DNA from: Spirometra erinaceieuropaei
Lineage: Eukaryota; Platyhelminthes; Cestoda; Diphyllobothriidea; Diphyllobothriidae
Direction of reading: 5' to 3'
NCBI GenBank assembly: GCA_902702965.1
Contig: CACRXP010000006.1
Location: forward strand, 2,071,423 to 2,135,422
DNA: 64,000 bases
Part shown: one piece after another, positions 1 through 13,705 of the stretch
Numbering within the stretch: the first letter of the stretch is position 1
Layout: each line of letters starts with the position of its first letter
Position numbers and translations under genes: made by a program
The notes under the pieces: model-generated
Told to the model about the DNA's origin: nothing
Databases searched by the model: none
What the model saw: the letters and a program-made list of their open reading frames with translations, nothing else

Positions 1-1294
1 CCAATTTAGTTTCCTTTGCCGTTTGCCCCGCCCGTTCTTCCCCTCAAAACCGCCATCCCGTTGTACCCGACCCACCTAGAGAGGATTTCTCACTGTGGCT
101 GCCTGTTGGGCTTCTGCCTCCTGTGTAACGCACCCCTGCGCGTTTTATGTAAATTGTTCTCGCAAACTGCACAAATGACTATATTTTGTGCTGACTGTAT
201 ATATTTGCATTTATAATCTCAACTGTACATGAAACGGACCATCTGGGGCTCGGCACGCAAACTTCGAAAATCTGCTAGTGCTGGGGCTGCAGCCTCACGT
301 TGTTAAAATATTTTCTGTAAAATGAGTATGTTACTGAGAACGTTTTGGTAAGCTGTTTATTTGAGCAGAAAAATTGCATGTGCCGTTGTCGATAGGGTCA
401 TCAAGAGTATTGCCCATCACCCAACATGCATGAGCAGCAACGACCGACCGGTCGCCGGCTGACGAGAAAGAGGCCAACATTCTCACTGACTTTGACTATG
501 GTAGACGCAAAAGGGACGAGGGCCACGCGTGCTCTCAGTGGTCAACCTCCCAGAGGTCAGAGCTAGTCAGCAACTAACGGGCAGGTCAGAATTCATGCGT
601 CGGTCATGGTTATAACGCGAGGCAGATGACAAGACTGATGGTGGTCACGAGGAAGTTTGTGGCGGTCAAGGATGTGAGGTCAGCTTAAATCACACACAAT
701 AATTTCGTTTTGTCTAATTTCAGAAGTCAGGGAGCTGTAAGGACTAGTTTATTCTGCACACAGGGTGGGTTGCCGTGAGATGGCTGTTTGCTTGTGACAG
801 AGCTGAGCGTCCGTTCGGGGAGAGCGTCAGTCTCGATATGTTGTTTTCGCGGGAGTGCATGTCTGTGTCAGCAGGAGGGGGGGATTGGCTGAGTGTTGGT
901 CGTGCGATTGGACAAATTAGGAGAGGAATAAGGGGGCGCGTACTCACAAGGGCTCACGCGTATCAAACCAGAGAGTTCGACGAGCGTGAGGTGATGAGAG
1001 TTTGTGAGGGCAGCCGAGAGTCACTGCAGTTGGACCGAAGGTGCCCCAGTTCTAGCCGGCGGGGGTGGCAGTGTGTCAACGCTTGTCGCGGCCAGCGATC
1101 GACAAAATGGAGCCGGAGAAAAGGGGGATTGGAGCGGCTACTACAAGTCTCAGAAACGTCAGTTCAAATGTAATTTGATGCAAAAGCCCACCTTTTCCTC
1201 TTTGTCATGGTTAGGGGGCGATGAAAACAAAAAGTTATCTGGCCTTCGAATTCTGCAGCATATACATATATCTTACATATATACATATATACAT
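1..1294. other. Intergenic sequence, no gene recognised
   Basis: No recognisable coding region. An open frame of 132 codons on the + strand (775-1173) matches no family I know and overlaps others of equal quality, so I do not call it. The last 40 bases are TA-rich (CATATA runs) and lead into the hairpin at 1295. Confidence 0.5.
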
Positions 1295-1631
1295 CGAGGA
1301 GGGACGACAGAGAATGCGGGCAGATTGATACAGCACTGTTTCGGGCTTATTGTGCCTTCATTCAGCCAATCATAACCCTGACCACCAGCAGTTGAGAACA
1401 GAAACACAAACATGCGCACAGACGCACCTGGCGCAGTTCGGTTCGATAAGTGCTTATGACCCATCTGGTAGGCCTCAGTGGTGGACCGACTGCGCCAGGT
1501 GCGTCTGTGCGCATGTTTGTGTTTCTGGTCTCAGCTGCTGGTGGTCAGGGTTATGATTGGCTGAATGAAGGCACAACAAGCCCGAAACAGTGCTGTATCA
1601 ATCTACCCGCATTCTCTGTCGTCCCTCCTCG
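1295..1631. repeat. Large near-perfect inverted repeat (foldback), arms 142 bp
   Basis: Left arm 1295-1436 and right arm 1490-1631 are reverse complements over their full 142 bp with only a few mismatches, separated by a 53-bp loop (1437-1489). The outer ends are CGAGGAGGGAC and GTCCCTCCTCG, and CATATA-rich DNA flanks both sides. Open frames here occur on both strands with nearly the same protein, which is what a palindrome produces. It could be a foldback transposon, the hairpin precursor of a small RNA, or two inverted copies of a short repeat. Confidence 0.9.
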
Positions 1632-3260
1632 CTGCTATATATACATATATCTTCCATATAACTTACAATGGGCTTTCATTGATCAGGCTAAGGTATACGC
1701 TGGTCCCGTTATGACTTGGGTCTCAGCCTAGAGTCCTCGCAGTCACTTGCATAACGATTAGCATTATATGTAGACAATGAATGCCAACAAAGACAACGGA
1801 GACTGGGATGATCATTTCTAGCTTATCAGGAGCGGTCAGACATTCGTGCCCAACTCCAATTTTGGGCGATCTAGATTCTAACCCAGAACTGTTTTAAGTC
1901 CAGCAGTCTACAAGTAAGCGACGGACTCTATGTTCGGTAGGTTGTGATTGAGAAAGCACGCTACCATGTGGAAGGCTCTCGACAATCACACATACATAAA
2001 TATGAGTGATATGACGGCCACATTAAGATTCGCAGTAACAAGCAGGATTCCAGTTAACACGTCATTTGACAGTTTTTGAAGTCACATCTTTTGGCATACT
2101 CTGACGCGTCATATTTATTGTGGTGAGAAATGTAACGATCTCCCAGGAGGATAGACCATTTAGAATCGGTCTCACTTTTCCTCTCTTCTCCTGTACATCA
2201 GCGATATATCGGAGACTGTCGGCCGACAAGTGATGATATTATTCACAGTGGTTGGCACGACCACAACTCTCGTTTAATGAGTGCCACCGCGCCACTACGC
2301 CAAGAGATAGAGCGGTTCCGGTACTGACCCAACTTCACAGCGACGCAACTCGTTTAACCGCAAGCTTCAAGTGCATGCACACTTACATGCATACATCACT
2401 GCTGTGGGTCTGCAACCAAGTAAAAGCGGCTATACAGCTGTCTTCATCGATATCACCTCATCTTCTGCAGGCCTCCCTAGTGACCCATTTACACGAGGCT
2501 TTACCCACGCGCAAACAATAAGGCTCTACAAATAGTGGTTTTCGGACGGCTTTTGGTCAGCACTAAACACCGAAGACAAGCATCAGCCGGAGCATAACCC
2601 CCGTGGACGTGCCGATGCCCAAAAAGGTTTATAAATCGCTTTAACCCTGGATTATGCAGAAGATCTAACGGCGATCTGCTATGGGCAGCAAGCTGTGGGA
2701 CCAATATGGGGATCGGAACATCACCACAGGGATTCGTAAGCACATAGGCACGAGATCTAGGATCAATGCGGCGATGTAGCATTTAAAGAACTGGTCACGG
2801 AAAAGTGTTCAGTCAGTTGAGAGGTGATTTAGTCGTTGGTTTCCATGCTTGTTTCACAAAACCCTTGCGGCACCGTTTTGATCTGGCCATCTTTCCCACG
2901 TCTTGGAATCAAAGTGAGGCAATATTTGGGTTGTCCTTGAATTCCCACGAATAAATAACTTCCATGGTTAGTTCATGTGCAGGTTCGGCCCACCATTCGC
3001 TTATATCAGGCGAAGAACACGAACATTGCTGCAGGTTGACCACTCCTACATAGATTGCGCAGCCTAGACATATGGATTTGCTTGTCAGTCAAAAGATGAC
3101 CCAAATAGGTTAAACACAATATTGCTGGATGGTAACTTGTCGACCCAGTCTTAAATATCTGGTCGCAGGTAAAATCTACCTCAGTTCAAGACTAAGTGAG
3201 CGTTTTCTCCCAGAGGTGGTCAACATTCTTAAAAAATAGTCTGTATCCTTTGGAGTATAG
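1632..3260. other. Intergenic sequence with a worn SINE fragment
   Basis: No gene recognised. Around 1780-1880 lies a worn minus-strand piece of the tRNA-derived SINE seen better preserved at 28.3 and 40.2 kb: the 'acaaagacaa(c/g)g(g)gagactg' and 'atttctagcttatcag' blocks occur in the same order. The 93-codon open frame on the minus strand at 2501-2782 has no recognisable similarity. Confidence 0.4.
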
Positions 3261-3269
3261 GAACACGAC

Positions 3270-3784
3270 GGCGCTTAGTGTTCAAGGATATTACGTTTGT
3301 ACTTCCCATTCTCGAGTATTGCTGCCCATTCTTTGGTTTTATGAACGAGGCTAGTCGTTTAAAAATTGAAAATATCCAAAGATGTTATACTAGAAAACTG
3401 TTAGGCAGGGAACATCCATATATCTCCTACTCAGATGGATGCCAGCTAATTAACTTAAACTTTTTATGGGTTTGAAGACTAGAAGCAGGCTTCTGTCTTC
3501 TCTTTCGCATTAATCATAGTTCAAATTTTCCTCGGATTTCAACACTTACCCCTAGTAGTCGCCCATACAATCTTCATAACTTTTCCTTGATTATACCTCC
3601 TCCAGCTTCCTCCACCTCTAAGCGTTCGCTATTTTTCGCTTCCAGATATACTTTCCCCTGGAATAACCTTCCAATAAACATAAGATCTTCAGATAATTTA
3701 CACACATTTAAGAGAAGGCAACGCCTTTATCTGAATACTGACTCGATCAAACTTTTATTTGCCTCATCCTTCCCAGCCAACTGA
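3270..3784 (+). mobile_element. LINE fragment, reverse-transcriptase C-terminal region
   Basis: The + strand reads V-L-P-I-L-E-Y-C-C-P-F-F, then a K-I-E-N-I-Q-R-C-Y-T-R-K-L segment. This is the '(R)PILEYC.P.W ... LE.VQRR.TR.L' signature seen after the catalytic core in jockey/CR1-type LINE reverse transcriptases. A stop falls after F-L-W-V, and the reading continues in another frame as the hydrophobic, S/P-rich end (3587-3784). Only the 3' part survives, truncated and frameshifted. It is a dead retrotransposon relic. Confidence 0.65.
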
Positions 3785-4779
3785 CACTGAGAAAGGGCCA
3801 CCGGGAATTTAGTATGCTGCCGCTAAATTTCCGTATGTGCTCACACTTCCTTCTTTTGTGAGTCGTATCGTTTCCTAGGATCCCTCATCAAAAGTGTTAA
3901 TTTTTCGGTTTTTCAGTCCATGCATCGTGCCCTCACAGAATGCGCTCCATCGACGCTCTTGGCGAAACCTTCTGTATTCGCCATACACTAGTAGTCTGGT
4001 CGCACCTCCCTTGCCCCCTCCTCGGCTGGATTCGGCTGAATGTAACGGATCGCATCTGGGTTCCTATTGCCTCGAAACTCGTTTTCAATTCGCCACTTTG
4101 ACATGAATGGCCTCATCCGGAATATGAATTCTCCCTTAATGATTCCCGACTCGAACCTTTTACTCAAGTCTACATACAGGCCAGTCCTGCCTGACCCGCC
4201 CACTTACTCCTGCATGAAATCCGTCATACAATGCCATATACAGACCGGTCCTGCCTACTTTTATATATTAAGGAGGAGCGAGAGTTTTTTTCCTATAGTT
4301 CTTATCCAATCATACTCATTTTGTTTATGTTAGGAGTTTTTTTTACTGCTCGCTCAACATTCTTCGTAGCATGCTACTTAGTCAAAAACCACGAATTAAG
4401 TACTCTAGTACTTCTGTATACATCGTCTAAAATTCTAAAACTAATGTAAACGTTATTCTTACTTGATATAATAGGACCCCACGAGTCTTGAATAAAAATT
4501 ATTATTAGTAATATTATATTGAAGGGTAATAGACAATGACTGCAAAAACTCCATTGATGACGGCTCACAGAACATTCAAGTTTATATAATATGTTATCGA
4601 AATATTCTCGGTAACTTATACATTTTACAGAACATTGTTTCAAATATTCGGGAGTGAAATCATCGGTCTTGGAGGATAGTGTTGAAACCGATATAATATT
4701 CATCCGCACTAGCAGTAGGTGTGTACAAGACGCTTCTGTGGTGTAACAGAGCCCTCCTGTTCAATTGGGTGATATTTTC

Positions 4780-6850
4780 CAAGTAATTGCGCATTCGTAT
4801 GTTGTTTATTGTCTCTATTGAGTTATTCATTATCACTTCCTCGGGAAGTCGGTTCCGGAAGTCGACACTCGCTGCGAAAACGGAAACCTATAAACATCCA
4901 GGTGGTATTGGTCTCCTCGAATTTTGAGGGAGTTTTCACGTAGGCTTGTTCTTGAGGCCAGTGTGAAGAATTCGTCGAAATGCAAGGCACAGTCCCGATG
5001 TCTCACAATGTGGTAGGGCTGTATGAGATCTCCTCAGATCTGTCTGTGCTCCAGAGGATATAGATAATTTGCATCAAGTCTGCATTTGTAAGATAAAGCC
5101 CTGAGGCCCTTGACGAGTTTAGTCGTTCTACGTACTCCTTCCGGCAACTTATATTCCTTTTTTAGTCAGAGGCAGCGCGTAAGGATTCCATATTTCGGAT
5201 GCGAACGAATAAAGGCTCCTTCTCTATGTCATATAGATTTCTTTTTAAGAGAAAGAGAACACCGGTTGCTCTTCATGACAATCTGACGTAATTCAAATAT
5301 TTGTCTGTGTGTAACAGTGTTAGAAGCGTTTCTGAGGTCAGCGTATACTGCGTTTTCTTAGAAACCCATACCAATTTATCTCCTTCAGTTCGTCATGGAT
5401 ATGAGCAAGCAAATAAGATAGTAACGGCCTCCTCTATCTTCATGTTGACAAAAACTAGGGAAATTGCTTTTAAGACTCCGTATAAATAAATAAATAGATA
5501 TTATAAATCGTTTTTATTTAAGACCCTTTAGGTTACCGTCATTATTATAATTTTCATTAGCTTGCAACAGATACTTGTGAGACTCAGTGGTTTGAAGCTA
5601 TTTAGGAAGGCCTTCTCGCCCCCATTATATGTGGGGCTTATGTTGGTTTGCTTCCAGTCGATAGGTAAAGTGTCAGCTTCCATAGAAGCTCCAAGCATCT
5701 TAAGGAGCGGAGAGGCCCGTTTGTTTGCAAATTCATTCAGGACTTCTGAGAGTATGCCGTTAAGACCAAACGATTTAGTCGGCTGCAGCTGTCTTAAGGT
5801 TTTCCTCACTGGGCCTTATATGAAGGCAAACGTGTTGATTTTATCGATAGATGTAGTGCTTGGGAGCATAATCTCTCATCAAACACCGACATCTCTATAT
5901 ACGCAGACTTTAACAAATCGGGAAAGAGGCTTGCCCTGACGGAGTTATGAGGCAGCCTAGTTTCCTGGGAATCCTTTAAGGAAGGAAAACAGTCCTGGTT
6001 GCATTTTGCTCTAACCACACAAAAATCTTTTCGAGATTTTTCGGTATTTCTTTGAGCATTTTTGATCGAGTGTGGTCGTTCCCTCTTCTGCAAAGTCCGA
6101 CATTTATTTCGTTGTTTTTAATATCAGCAAAATGTTCTGGCTTTTTACGCCTTGCGCATTTTTTCCAAGTCCCCCTGCCGTGCCGGGGAGTGTTCGATTT
6201 CCTCCTACGTTGGTAACACCTGCCTACCAAGTACCGCATTACTTTCTTGAAGAAATGCCAACCGTCTTTTGGGTTAGGTGCTTGTGCAGCGGTCTGGTTC
6301 ACCTCCGTCTGTAGATATATCGCATTAAGACAAGTTTGGAAAGTGAATGGTGTCCAAATGCTTCTGGAATTTAAGAGGGAAAGTTTGCGTGTGCCAGTCA
6401 ATTTCTGACAAATTAAAATCTCTTACGATTATCCTGATATCGAATGAAGTTTCTGTGATTTTTTCAAAGAGTTCACAGAGTTGGTTTTCATCTCCGGAAT
6501 AACCAGGAGGATTATATACACATCCGACCGAGGCTTTCCTATTTTGCGGAAGGATTACCAAAGCGAAACATAAATTTCTAGAGAAGGAAGAAGTTTTCAG
6601 GTCATAAGGTGACTGTGCAAGTGGAGCTCCGATGTAAAGAAGACAACCACCCCCGCGTATTTCAACACAGTCCTGGCGGTTTAAACTGAGGCTATCTATA
6701 TTAAGTGCCGAGGCTGAAATTAGACAGTGAGCCCAGGATTCTGTAATGCAGGATACATTTAGGTCAAACTCAAAGGTCACACTTCCTAGTCGTGACATCT
6801 TTTGCACGACTGATCTTTTGTTGAGAGAGACAATATTGAGCATATTCCTA
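4780..6850 (-). mobile_element. CR1-like LINE, degraded: endonuclease, RT and C-terminal pieces
   Basis: On the minus strand, 6843-6325 is the start of an APE-type endonuclease: L-N-x-R-S-V near the N-terminus, then C-I-T-E-S-W-A-H, a glycine-rich G-G-G-C-L-L-Y-I block and V-R-D-F-N-L (family G-D-F-N). 6401-5806 carries the broken linker. 5809-5528 is the RT entry region, with S-F-G-L-N-G-I for family K..G.DGI and F-K-P-L-S-L-T-S for F.RPISLTS. About 5290-4780 is the C-terminal tail, with H-R-D-C-A-L-H-F-D and F-P-F-S-Q-R-V. The same tail motifs occur in the + strand LINE at 13.4 kb, so both belong to one family. The central RT with its catalytic box is deleted between about 5300 and 5528. 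Confidence 0.75.
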
Positions 6851-6892
6851 AGATGCAGGTTCCGCTGATTACTTCTTGCTAAAAAAGAAGAG

Positions 6893-7356
6893 CTAGTGAC
6901 GGAAAATTAAGCTGTTGAGAAGAAGCAGTAGGTGGAAAACAAAGTTACTGTTGTTTGAAATTTGTGGGGGAATTACCAATAAATAAATTTGTAGCATTGC
7001 ATGTAAACACATTTGTGTAGGACCCATGGAGGAGGATGCTATTTTGTGGGGTTGGAAAAATGAGAGGCATAAAGATATTATTTTGTGAATTTCGAACATA
7101 ATATAAGGGGTAATCGATCACGAAGTCGGGTTTCCAGCTCGATGGGCTTTGATAACATTCTCCGGGCACTGATGTAGAAGAGTTTGGGTTTTCGATTTAC
7201 GAGTGATGTCTTTTCAGTGCAGCTTGAACTTTCGTCTAATGTGTCGGCTGCTCGATCATCCGCGTCATACCTGTTCGAGGGGAGGGCGGTGGTCGCTGTC
7301 TTCATCAGAACAAATTGTCTATTCGTCTGAAATTTCGAAATCATTCTAAAAACCAT
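6893..7356 (-). mobile_element. Possible second LINE endonuclease N-terminal fragment
   Basis: The minus-strand frame from 7356 contains K-L-F-Y-I-S-A-R-R-M-L-S-K-P-I-E-L, resembling the beginning of LINE APE endonucleases (family L..Y.NARS..NK.DEL). It lies just upstream of the other minus-strand endonuclease. Both carry an endonuclease start, so this is probably a second, older fragment and not the same element. The rest is frameshifted and not assignable. Confidence 0.4.
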
Positions 7357-7359
7357 TTT

Positions 7360-9440
7360 AATAGACGGCTACAGATAGGGGTAGCGGGCGAACAAGGGCT
7401 TCTCTGTTTATAAAACAACCTACCTATCAAAATCAGCAGCTCCTTTATTTACCAAGAACGGTTGAACTTGGTGCGATGGTTTTTAGTCGTCCGCTTTCGG
7501 GTCATTAATTGCCACGAATTCATCACTGACGTTGATTATTGATAAGATAATTGTCCGGAGAGTTTTGCTCATAGACAATATCACCAGAAACGGTGCGGAA
7601 CAGAACTTCCCGTGTAAATAATTACTTTACCAAGCTGAGGACTTAACAATGAATACTGAAGAGGGGATCGTTGCGCTAGCCAATAAACTGGTGACCGGAG
7701 TGCCGTGGTCCAAGTGGCTCGTGGCCCACCTGGTTGTCATCCCTCGCGAGAACATCAATCCCAACGGATTTTCAGGTGTGAGTGGGTCCCTTCAAGAGGG
7801 CCGCCACTTGAAAGTTGGCACCGTTCCTCCTCACTGCGGTTATGCGTTCACCATGCATACCCAAAGTTATTTCCCAGTTTCTTCTAGGCATTTGCCTCCC
7901 TCGCAACCTATTCAGTTAGGCTAGACGACTTCAACCGAAACAGTGAGTTTTTTGACCAAGAAAGCTCTTCCAAATCGCGGGCGACCCAAAGTTCAATCAG
8001 TGTTACATGGCTGAGAACCGGTTCAAAGATGTTCTTGACGTACGTAAACCCTCATTAGAATGCTTATCCGGTTTGGGTTAAGTTTTCTCCTTGGTTGCAA
8101 ATGCACGGATTGACAAGATGAGCCCATTGATATGTCTTTCGTCTGTTTTTTGATTGTTCCGCCAATGGTGAAGTGTGTTCGGCGACAGAACTGCCGAGTT
8201 AGTGGATTTGGGCGTTTTCAGGACGGTTATCTGTTACCCTATGCTTTCTTCACAGAAATACTTTAATGTAGTCAGTTGCGAGAACGTGGCGAGCAGGAAT
8301 AAAGGTGGAGATACCGTCAAACGATTTTATGACCGGGTGTGATGGGAGACTTACCGAAGTGGTTTCTAATGCTACCACCATGCACCGGTCGACTGGCGAC
8401 ATGGAATGCAAGGTCTTCATTGGCAACAGTACCGCATTAATTTTGCTTGTCGTTGTTTTGCGGAATTAGCTTCGCATGGAGTGCGGGATTGGCGGTCAGT
8501 TAGTAAGCTCTAGGCCTTCTGGCACTAAAATACACTGCCTAGTACGACGATGGAATGCTCCTAGTCATGGGCACAAAAACGAGTTCTTCGACGGCCCTCA
8601 CTTATCTTAAAACTGACTTCGACCTTGGGAGGTACATCGACCGGTCAGTGATCAGCGAGGAGTGAGGTCATCTGTTAGCTGAGGTAGTTCGTCAACCTGT
8701 GGGTAGCTCCCGCCTGAATGAGGGCTGGCTTAGATGCTACAATCACATCGTCAGTCTTGACATAAATTTTATTAAATGAGGTTTCATATCACAGAACTCG
8801 TACTTGTTCTTCCGCCAGCTTCTCTGACTACAAGTTGTGTTCTTCTATGCGCGTTTTTGATCACCTTGGACCAGGCTTATTTCTGTGCTTTTCTCCACTG
8901 CAAAATAATTATAATTTCCCATCTAGTCACTGGCTGCTGAAGTATTTTGGCATTGTCCTCGTCCATGAACGCAGCGTCCTTTGTTCACGTGGTCAGTGAC
9001 TGACAACACTTACTAAGCTTAAAGCTCAAAGCTTGAAGGAATACTTGGGTCATTCTTTTGAAGTGTTGAAATACCGGCCATCCCGCAAGTTGCTTGTTTA
9101 CTGAAGATTGCATAGCGCAAGTGACACGTCTTTTGAATTCGGTTTGAAATTTTCGACCTACGAGGGATTCACCTTTTTCGAGACTCCTGCGAACTGGACT
9201 CCCTGACGGCCTGTCGGAAATAAGAAGTCGATTCTTCTTTCCAATACCTCGATTCCTACAGGATTACAGCAGAAGTTTTTTTAAAAAAAACCTATTTCCT
9301 TTCCGACCACATCTCTGGAAAAAGCATCGCGAGATACCCAAAATACAAGAACGGCTGAGTCGTTTGCCATTTACTTTATACCGCTGGTCTGGCTTGAAAT
9401 AGTTTTAATACCGTTAAAGCGTTTCAAGTTTATTGACTTA
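7360..9440. other. Intergenic sequence, no gene recognised
   Basis: I find no conserved coding region, RNA gene or clear repeat in this 2-kb stretch. Open frames at 7649-7924 are short and unconserved. Confidence 0.45.
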
Positions 9441-9443
9441 ATA

Positions 9444-12400
9444 ATGGTAGTCGACCAAGTGTCCTGTAGGCATTGGGCAAAGATCCTGCCTCGAGTCGGG
9501 GTTGATTCTGGGCACAAGAGTGACGCTGGAGATTCCACTACCGCTGGGCCACCGAAGCGCAGCCAACGGCTGGACAAAAATGATACAATAACCGTAAGAC
9601 GCTGTATAAATGACCATTGCGATAAGTCTCCTGCTGTCAAATCACCTCCCGCTAAACGCGCAAGGAATTCGATAACTTTATTGGATGACAAATACGAAGA
9701 CGAAACATGTGCGTCATGTTTTGGACTTCTTCGGAAAATCGTGGAGACGGAGGAGGATATAAGCAACCGAAGAATTGAAATGGAGAATCAGATGAAACTT
9801 CCTCATTATGCACCCGGAAGGAGGGAGATGGCGATGTCGGAAATTCAGAAGATAGTCAGAAAAATACCATTGCAAACTCGGTAACTGTATTAGCCCCTGA
9901 AAAAGAAGACAGCTCGTTTACAGACCTAACCACAACCGAGAACCCGACTCATGTGCGAGAGAAAAATGACGGAAAGGGATCTCAAAAACGTGTAGACGTC
10001 TCGAAGCATCCCGAAAAGACCAAGTAGGTCAGAACGTCAGCATGAAAGAGCAGAGTCCACACATAATGCAGGCAAATGCCTCACTGCCAAAAGCGGTACC
10101 ACATGACCCAGAAGCCTCGATAAACGAGGAACCCTGCGGTAGCTATACCATGACAACAGTCTCTGATTTGGACAGTGGTGATAAAAAATTGGCGCATGAA
10201 GACTGCGTATAAAAATAGAAGACAGTGTCCTAATTTTGAGCACAATAAATGCATCGTCTTGAAGGGTATGCCTGAGTTCTTCAGACATCCCAAAGAACAG
10301 AATAAACCACGATATGGAACTATTGCAGCAATACCTCAAATCCGTATTACAAGAGAACGAGAACACCACCGTCTTGAAAGCTTTCAGAATAAGGCCATTT
10401 AAGGATTTGAAGGACGAGTCGGGCCATCATAGACCATGAAAACCTGTTCTCGAAAATGAAGAACAAGCTCTTCTACTGCTGAGCAGGAAACCAACACTCC
10501 GAGATGTCCATCCAAAATTTTTTTTCAGCAAGATTTCTCACCGGTCGAAAGGGGGAAATGAAGGGAAGTCAAGGCCAAATTCCTCAAAAGATACAATGCC
10601 GGCGAGAAAGACCTAAGAATATTGAAAGGGAAAATCGTAAATGTTCAGAGCTCATTCCTCTTGAGACAGCCAACAACACTGAACATAGTAAACAACCAGA
10701 TTATAAGGAAAGAACACTCCTATCTGCCAAACCGGCCGGAGAAAAGGACGGCAAGTACACTGACGTGCATTTCGATCAAACAGCAGTAGACTTGGAAGGG
10801 GACAATAGACCCGAAAACTCACACGAAATATTTAGCGACTTCGGCCCAAAAATCGTTCGGGAATGTGTCCGGACTACGCTCCGCTTTCTCTCTGCAAGTG
10901 CCCAGCATTTGATTCAGAAGTTAGATGAGTTGAAAGTGTGGGTATCAGATAAGCAGCCGGATGTAATTTCTACCATAGTGACATGGTCCCAGGCTGGAGT
11001 CTTGGATGCTTAAAATGAATGCGATGAATACCAACTTTTTCGCCGAAGCAGACTGCATAAGAAATGAGGAGGACTGACGGTCTACGTCAAGAGAGGAGTC
11101 ATCGCGTCAAAACACAAAACTGATTGGTCCCGTGACTGTGAAGCCCTATGGTTAAAACTAAGGATGCGTGGTGAACCTAACCTCAATTTCTTGACCGTGA
11201 AGAGACCGCCCAATCAGAATCCAGAGGTTGACGAGGCGATGTTTAGGTTAATTAAGGAGGTGATACAAAACGAAGAGGTAGGGAAAAATCGGAGACTTCA
11301 TCACACTCATGTTTGACTGGAACTATTCAATAGCAAATGGTTCGCGAAATTGCTTTGACTCCAGGCTCTTGAAATGAACGGGTGATCTCTTTCTGGTACA
11401 GAATTTCACGTTTTCGACTAGGATCAGGGAGGACCAAAGAGCAAATTGTCTGGACCTTGTTCTTACAAAAGACCCAGTTAGTCCTGGAGGACTTAGGCCC
11501 ATAGCATCGCTCGGCAGGAGTGGCCATTTCATGCCGTTTTGGAAGTACCGCCTATGCAGCCGGCAAATGGATACGACTAAGACTCGACTGAATTTCTGAC
11601 GAGGAGATGTTGCTGCCATGAGAAGTGAATCATCGGTAGTGAACTGACATGACGTTCTTACCGGACATCCAGACGTTGACTGGAACACTCTCCAATGAGT
11701 TGTAACTGACTTTATGCGTCGAAACTGTCCGAAAAAGAGGGTCAAAAAGACTAATCGTCCTGCCTGGATATCGCGAGACATAAAGATAGAGGTCGATTGG
11801 AAGAATAAACTATGGAGAAGGTATGCAACAACAAAATAACCATCTCATTATGAGCAGTTTCGCCGAAAGCGCAACGAGGTAAGGTCGGCTATCCGCAGGT
11901 CGCGGAAGGAATATGAAGCGCGAGTTGTCGAAAGAGCCGTCGATAAGCCAAAAGTACATCAACAGCAGGTTAACTAACAAAGAGACGGTGTCAGTGTTGA
12001 AAATAGAAAAAAATGAGGATATCATCGAACATGACGCTAGGGCAGAACATCTTAGCCGGTTTTTCACATCTGTTTTCACCGATGAAACAGACTTCAACGA
12101 GGCTGGATTGTCTACTGGAACAACCGACGAAATAATAGAAAACGTCGACTTCACGGAAGAAGATGTGAGGAAAGAACTTCTAGTGCTTAATAAGGGTAAG
12201 TATCCGGGTCCAGACCAAATACCGACAAAAGTTCTGAGGGAGTTAGCTTTCGAACTCGCCAGACCACATTTGCATATTTTCCAGTCGTCCCTTGAACGAG
12301 GCATTCTCGCCTCTAATTGAAAATTGGCGAATATATACCCCATTCAAAAGGGTGCATCTAGAACAAGTGCAAATAATTATCGGTCAGTGGAACAAACGTG

Positions 12401-13705
12401 CATATGTTACAAAGTTATGCAGAGAATAGTCAAAAAAGCCATTATAAAGTTCCCTGAAGAAAAGAATTTATTTGCTAGTTCCCAACATAGCTTTCGGCGA
12501 AATCACTCCTCATCAAGTAATATGCTCTATTTAATGGAGCAGTGGTCCTCTCGCTAGACCAAGGAACAAGTGTTGATATCGTTTGCATCAATTTCAAGAA
12601 AGCCTTTGATAGTGTTCCACACCATCGGTTACTTTACAAGGTCCGAGAGTCTGGAATAAAGGGAAATCTACTAAGCTGGGTAAAGGACTTTCTGACCGGC
12701 CGATCAAAGTCTGTGTGTATTGACAGTGCTAAGTCAACGCCAGTGCCAGTTGTGAGTGGAGTTCTCCAGATCTTTGAACTCGGACCGGTACTGTTTTAAA
12801 TTTACGTCAACGACTGTATAAATGAACTGGACTGCAATGGAGTCATGTTTGCTAATGAAATCAAGTCATAGCGGGCGATCAACGGGGAAAATGATGAACG
12901 GATCCAGCAAGAAGGACTGAACCGCCTGTGCAAATTGTCTGAGAAATGGGCGCTAAAGTTTAACCTTGAGAAGTGTGCTGCACTGCGGCTCAAAAATAAT
13001 GGAAGAACCGGTGGAGAGGATCACCATTATCTGCTTGGCGGAAGGTGCCTTTCAAATGTGACCGAACAAAAAGGCCTTGGGATCGACATTTTCTCGACTC
13101 TTAAGCCCTCCTCTCAATGCGTTAAGGCGGCCAAAAGTGCAACCGGTGTTTTCGTGGCCATAAAACGAACTTTCACAGATATAAGCAAAAAGTTATTTAA
13201 AAAAGTATATGGAGCTTTCATTCGTTCGCATCAAAAATATGGAGTCCAAGTGTGGCGCCTGTGGCTGAAAAAGGACTATCGGTTGCTGAAAAGAGTTCAG
13301 AGGTGAGCGATCAAAATTGCGAAAGGCATCAAGACTTTGCCTTACAACTACAGACTTGATGAGCTTAACCGATTTCTTCTTGAGTACAAACAGATCCTAG
13401 GAAAGCTCATACAGGCCTACTGGATTTTGAGAAATCGGGACTGTGCCCTACACCTCGATGATTCCTTCACCTCGGCCATAATAAAAAACCTGAGTGGAAA
13501 CTCTCTTAAACTTCGAGGATCCCGATGCCGCCTGGACGTTCACAGGTACTCTTTTTCACAGCGAGTCGTAGGTGCTTCGAACGGGCATCCCGAGGACGTG
13601 ATACTGGCGGAAACAAAGACTAGATATATTTGCTTAAAATGCCGCTTATATGGACAGAACAGCTCTCTTATACCAAACCAACGCCTTGCCTACATCTACC
13701 GCTAA
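9444..13705 (+). mobile_element. Nearly full-length CR1-like LINE, inactivated
   Basis: Successive + strand blocks keep the order of a CR1-type LINE over about 4.3 kb. 9444-11013 holds lysine- and acid-rich frames that may be ORF1 and the ORF2 leader. From about 10880 an APE endonuclease begins (L-S-A-S-A-Q-H-L-I-Q-K-L-D-E-L, then D-V-I-S-T-I-V-T-W) and continues, frameshifted, to about 11320. 11760-12320 carries the CR1 linker and RT start (Y-P-G-P-D-Q-I-P-T-K-V-L). 12324-12799 is RT fingers and palm, with I-N-F-K-K-A-F-D-S-V-P-H. The catalytic F/Y-A-D-D box is replaced by F-A-N-E near 12848. 12935-13306 and 13337-13705 are thumb and C-terminal tail (N-R-D-C-A-L-H-L-D, R-Y-S-F-S-Q-R-V). At least six frame breaks plus the mutated catalytic box make it dead. 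Confidence 0.85.

Noticed and set aside
1273..1731. Matching frames on both strands at 1273-1464 (-) and 1450-1731 (+)
   Set aside because: Explained by the hairpin 1295-1631.
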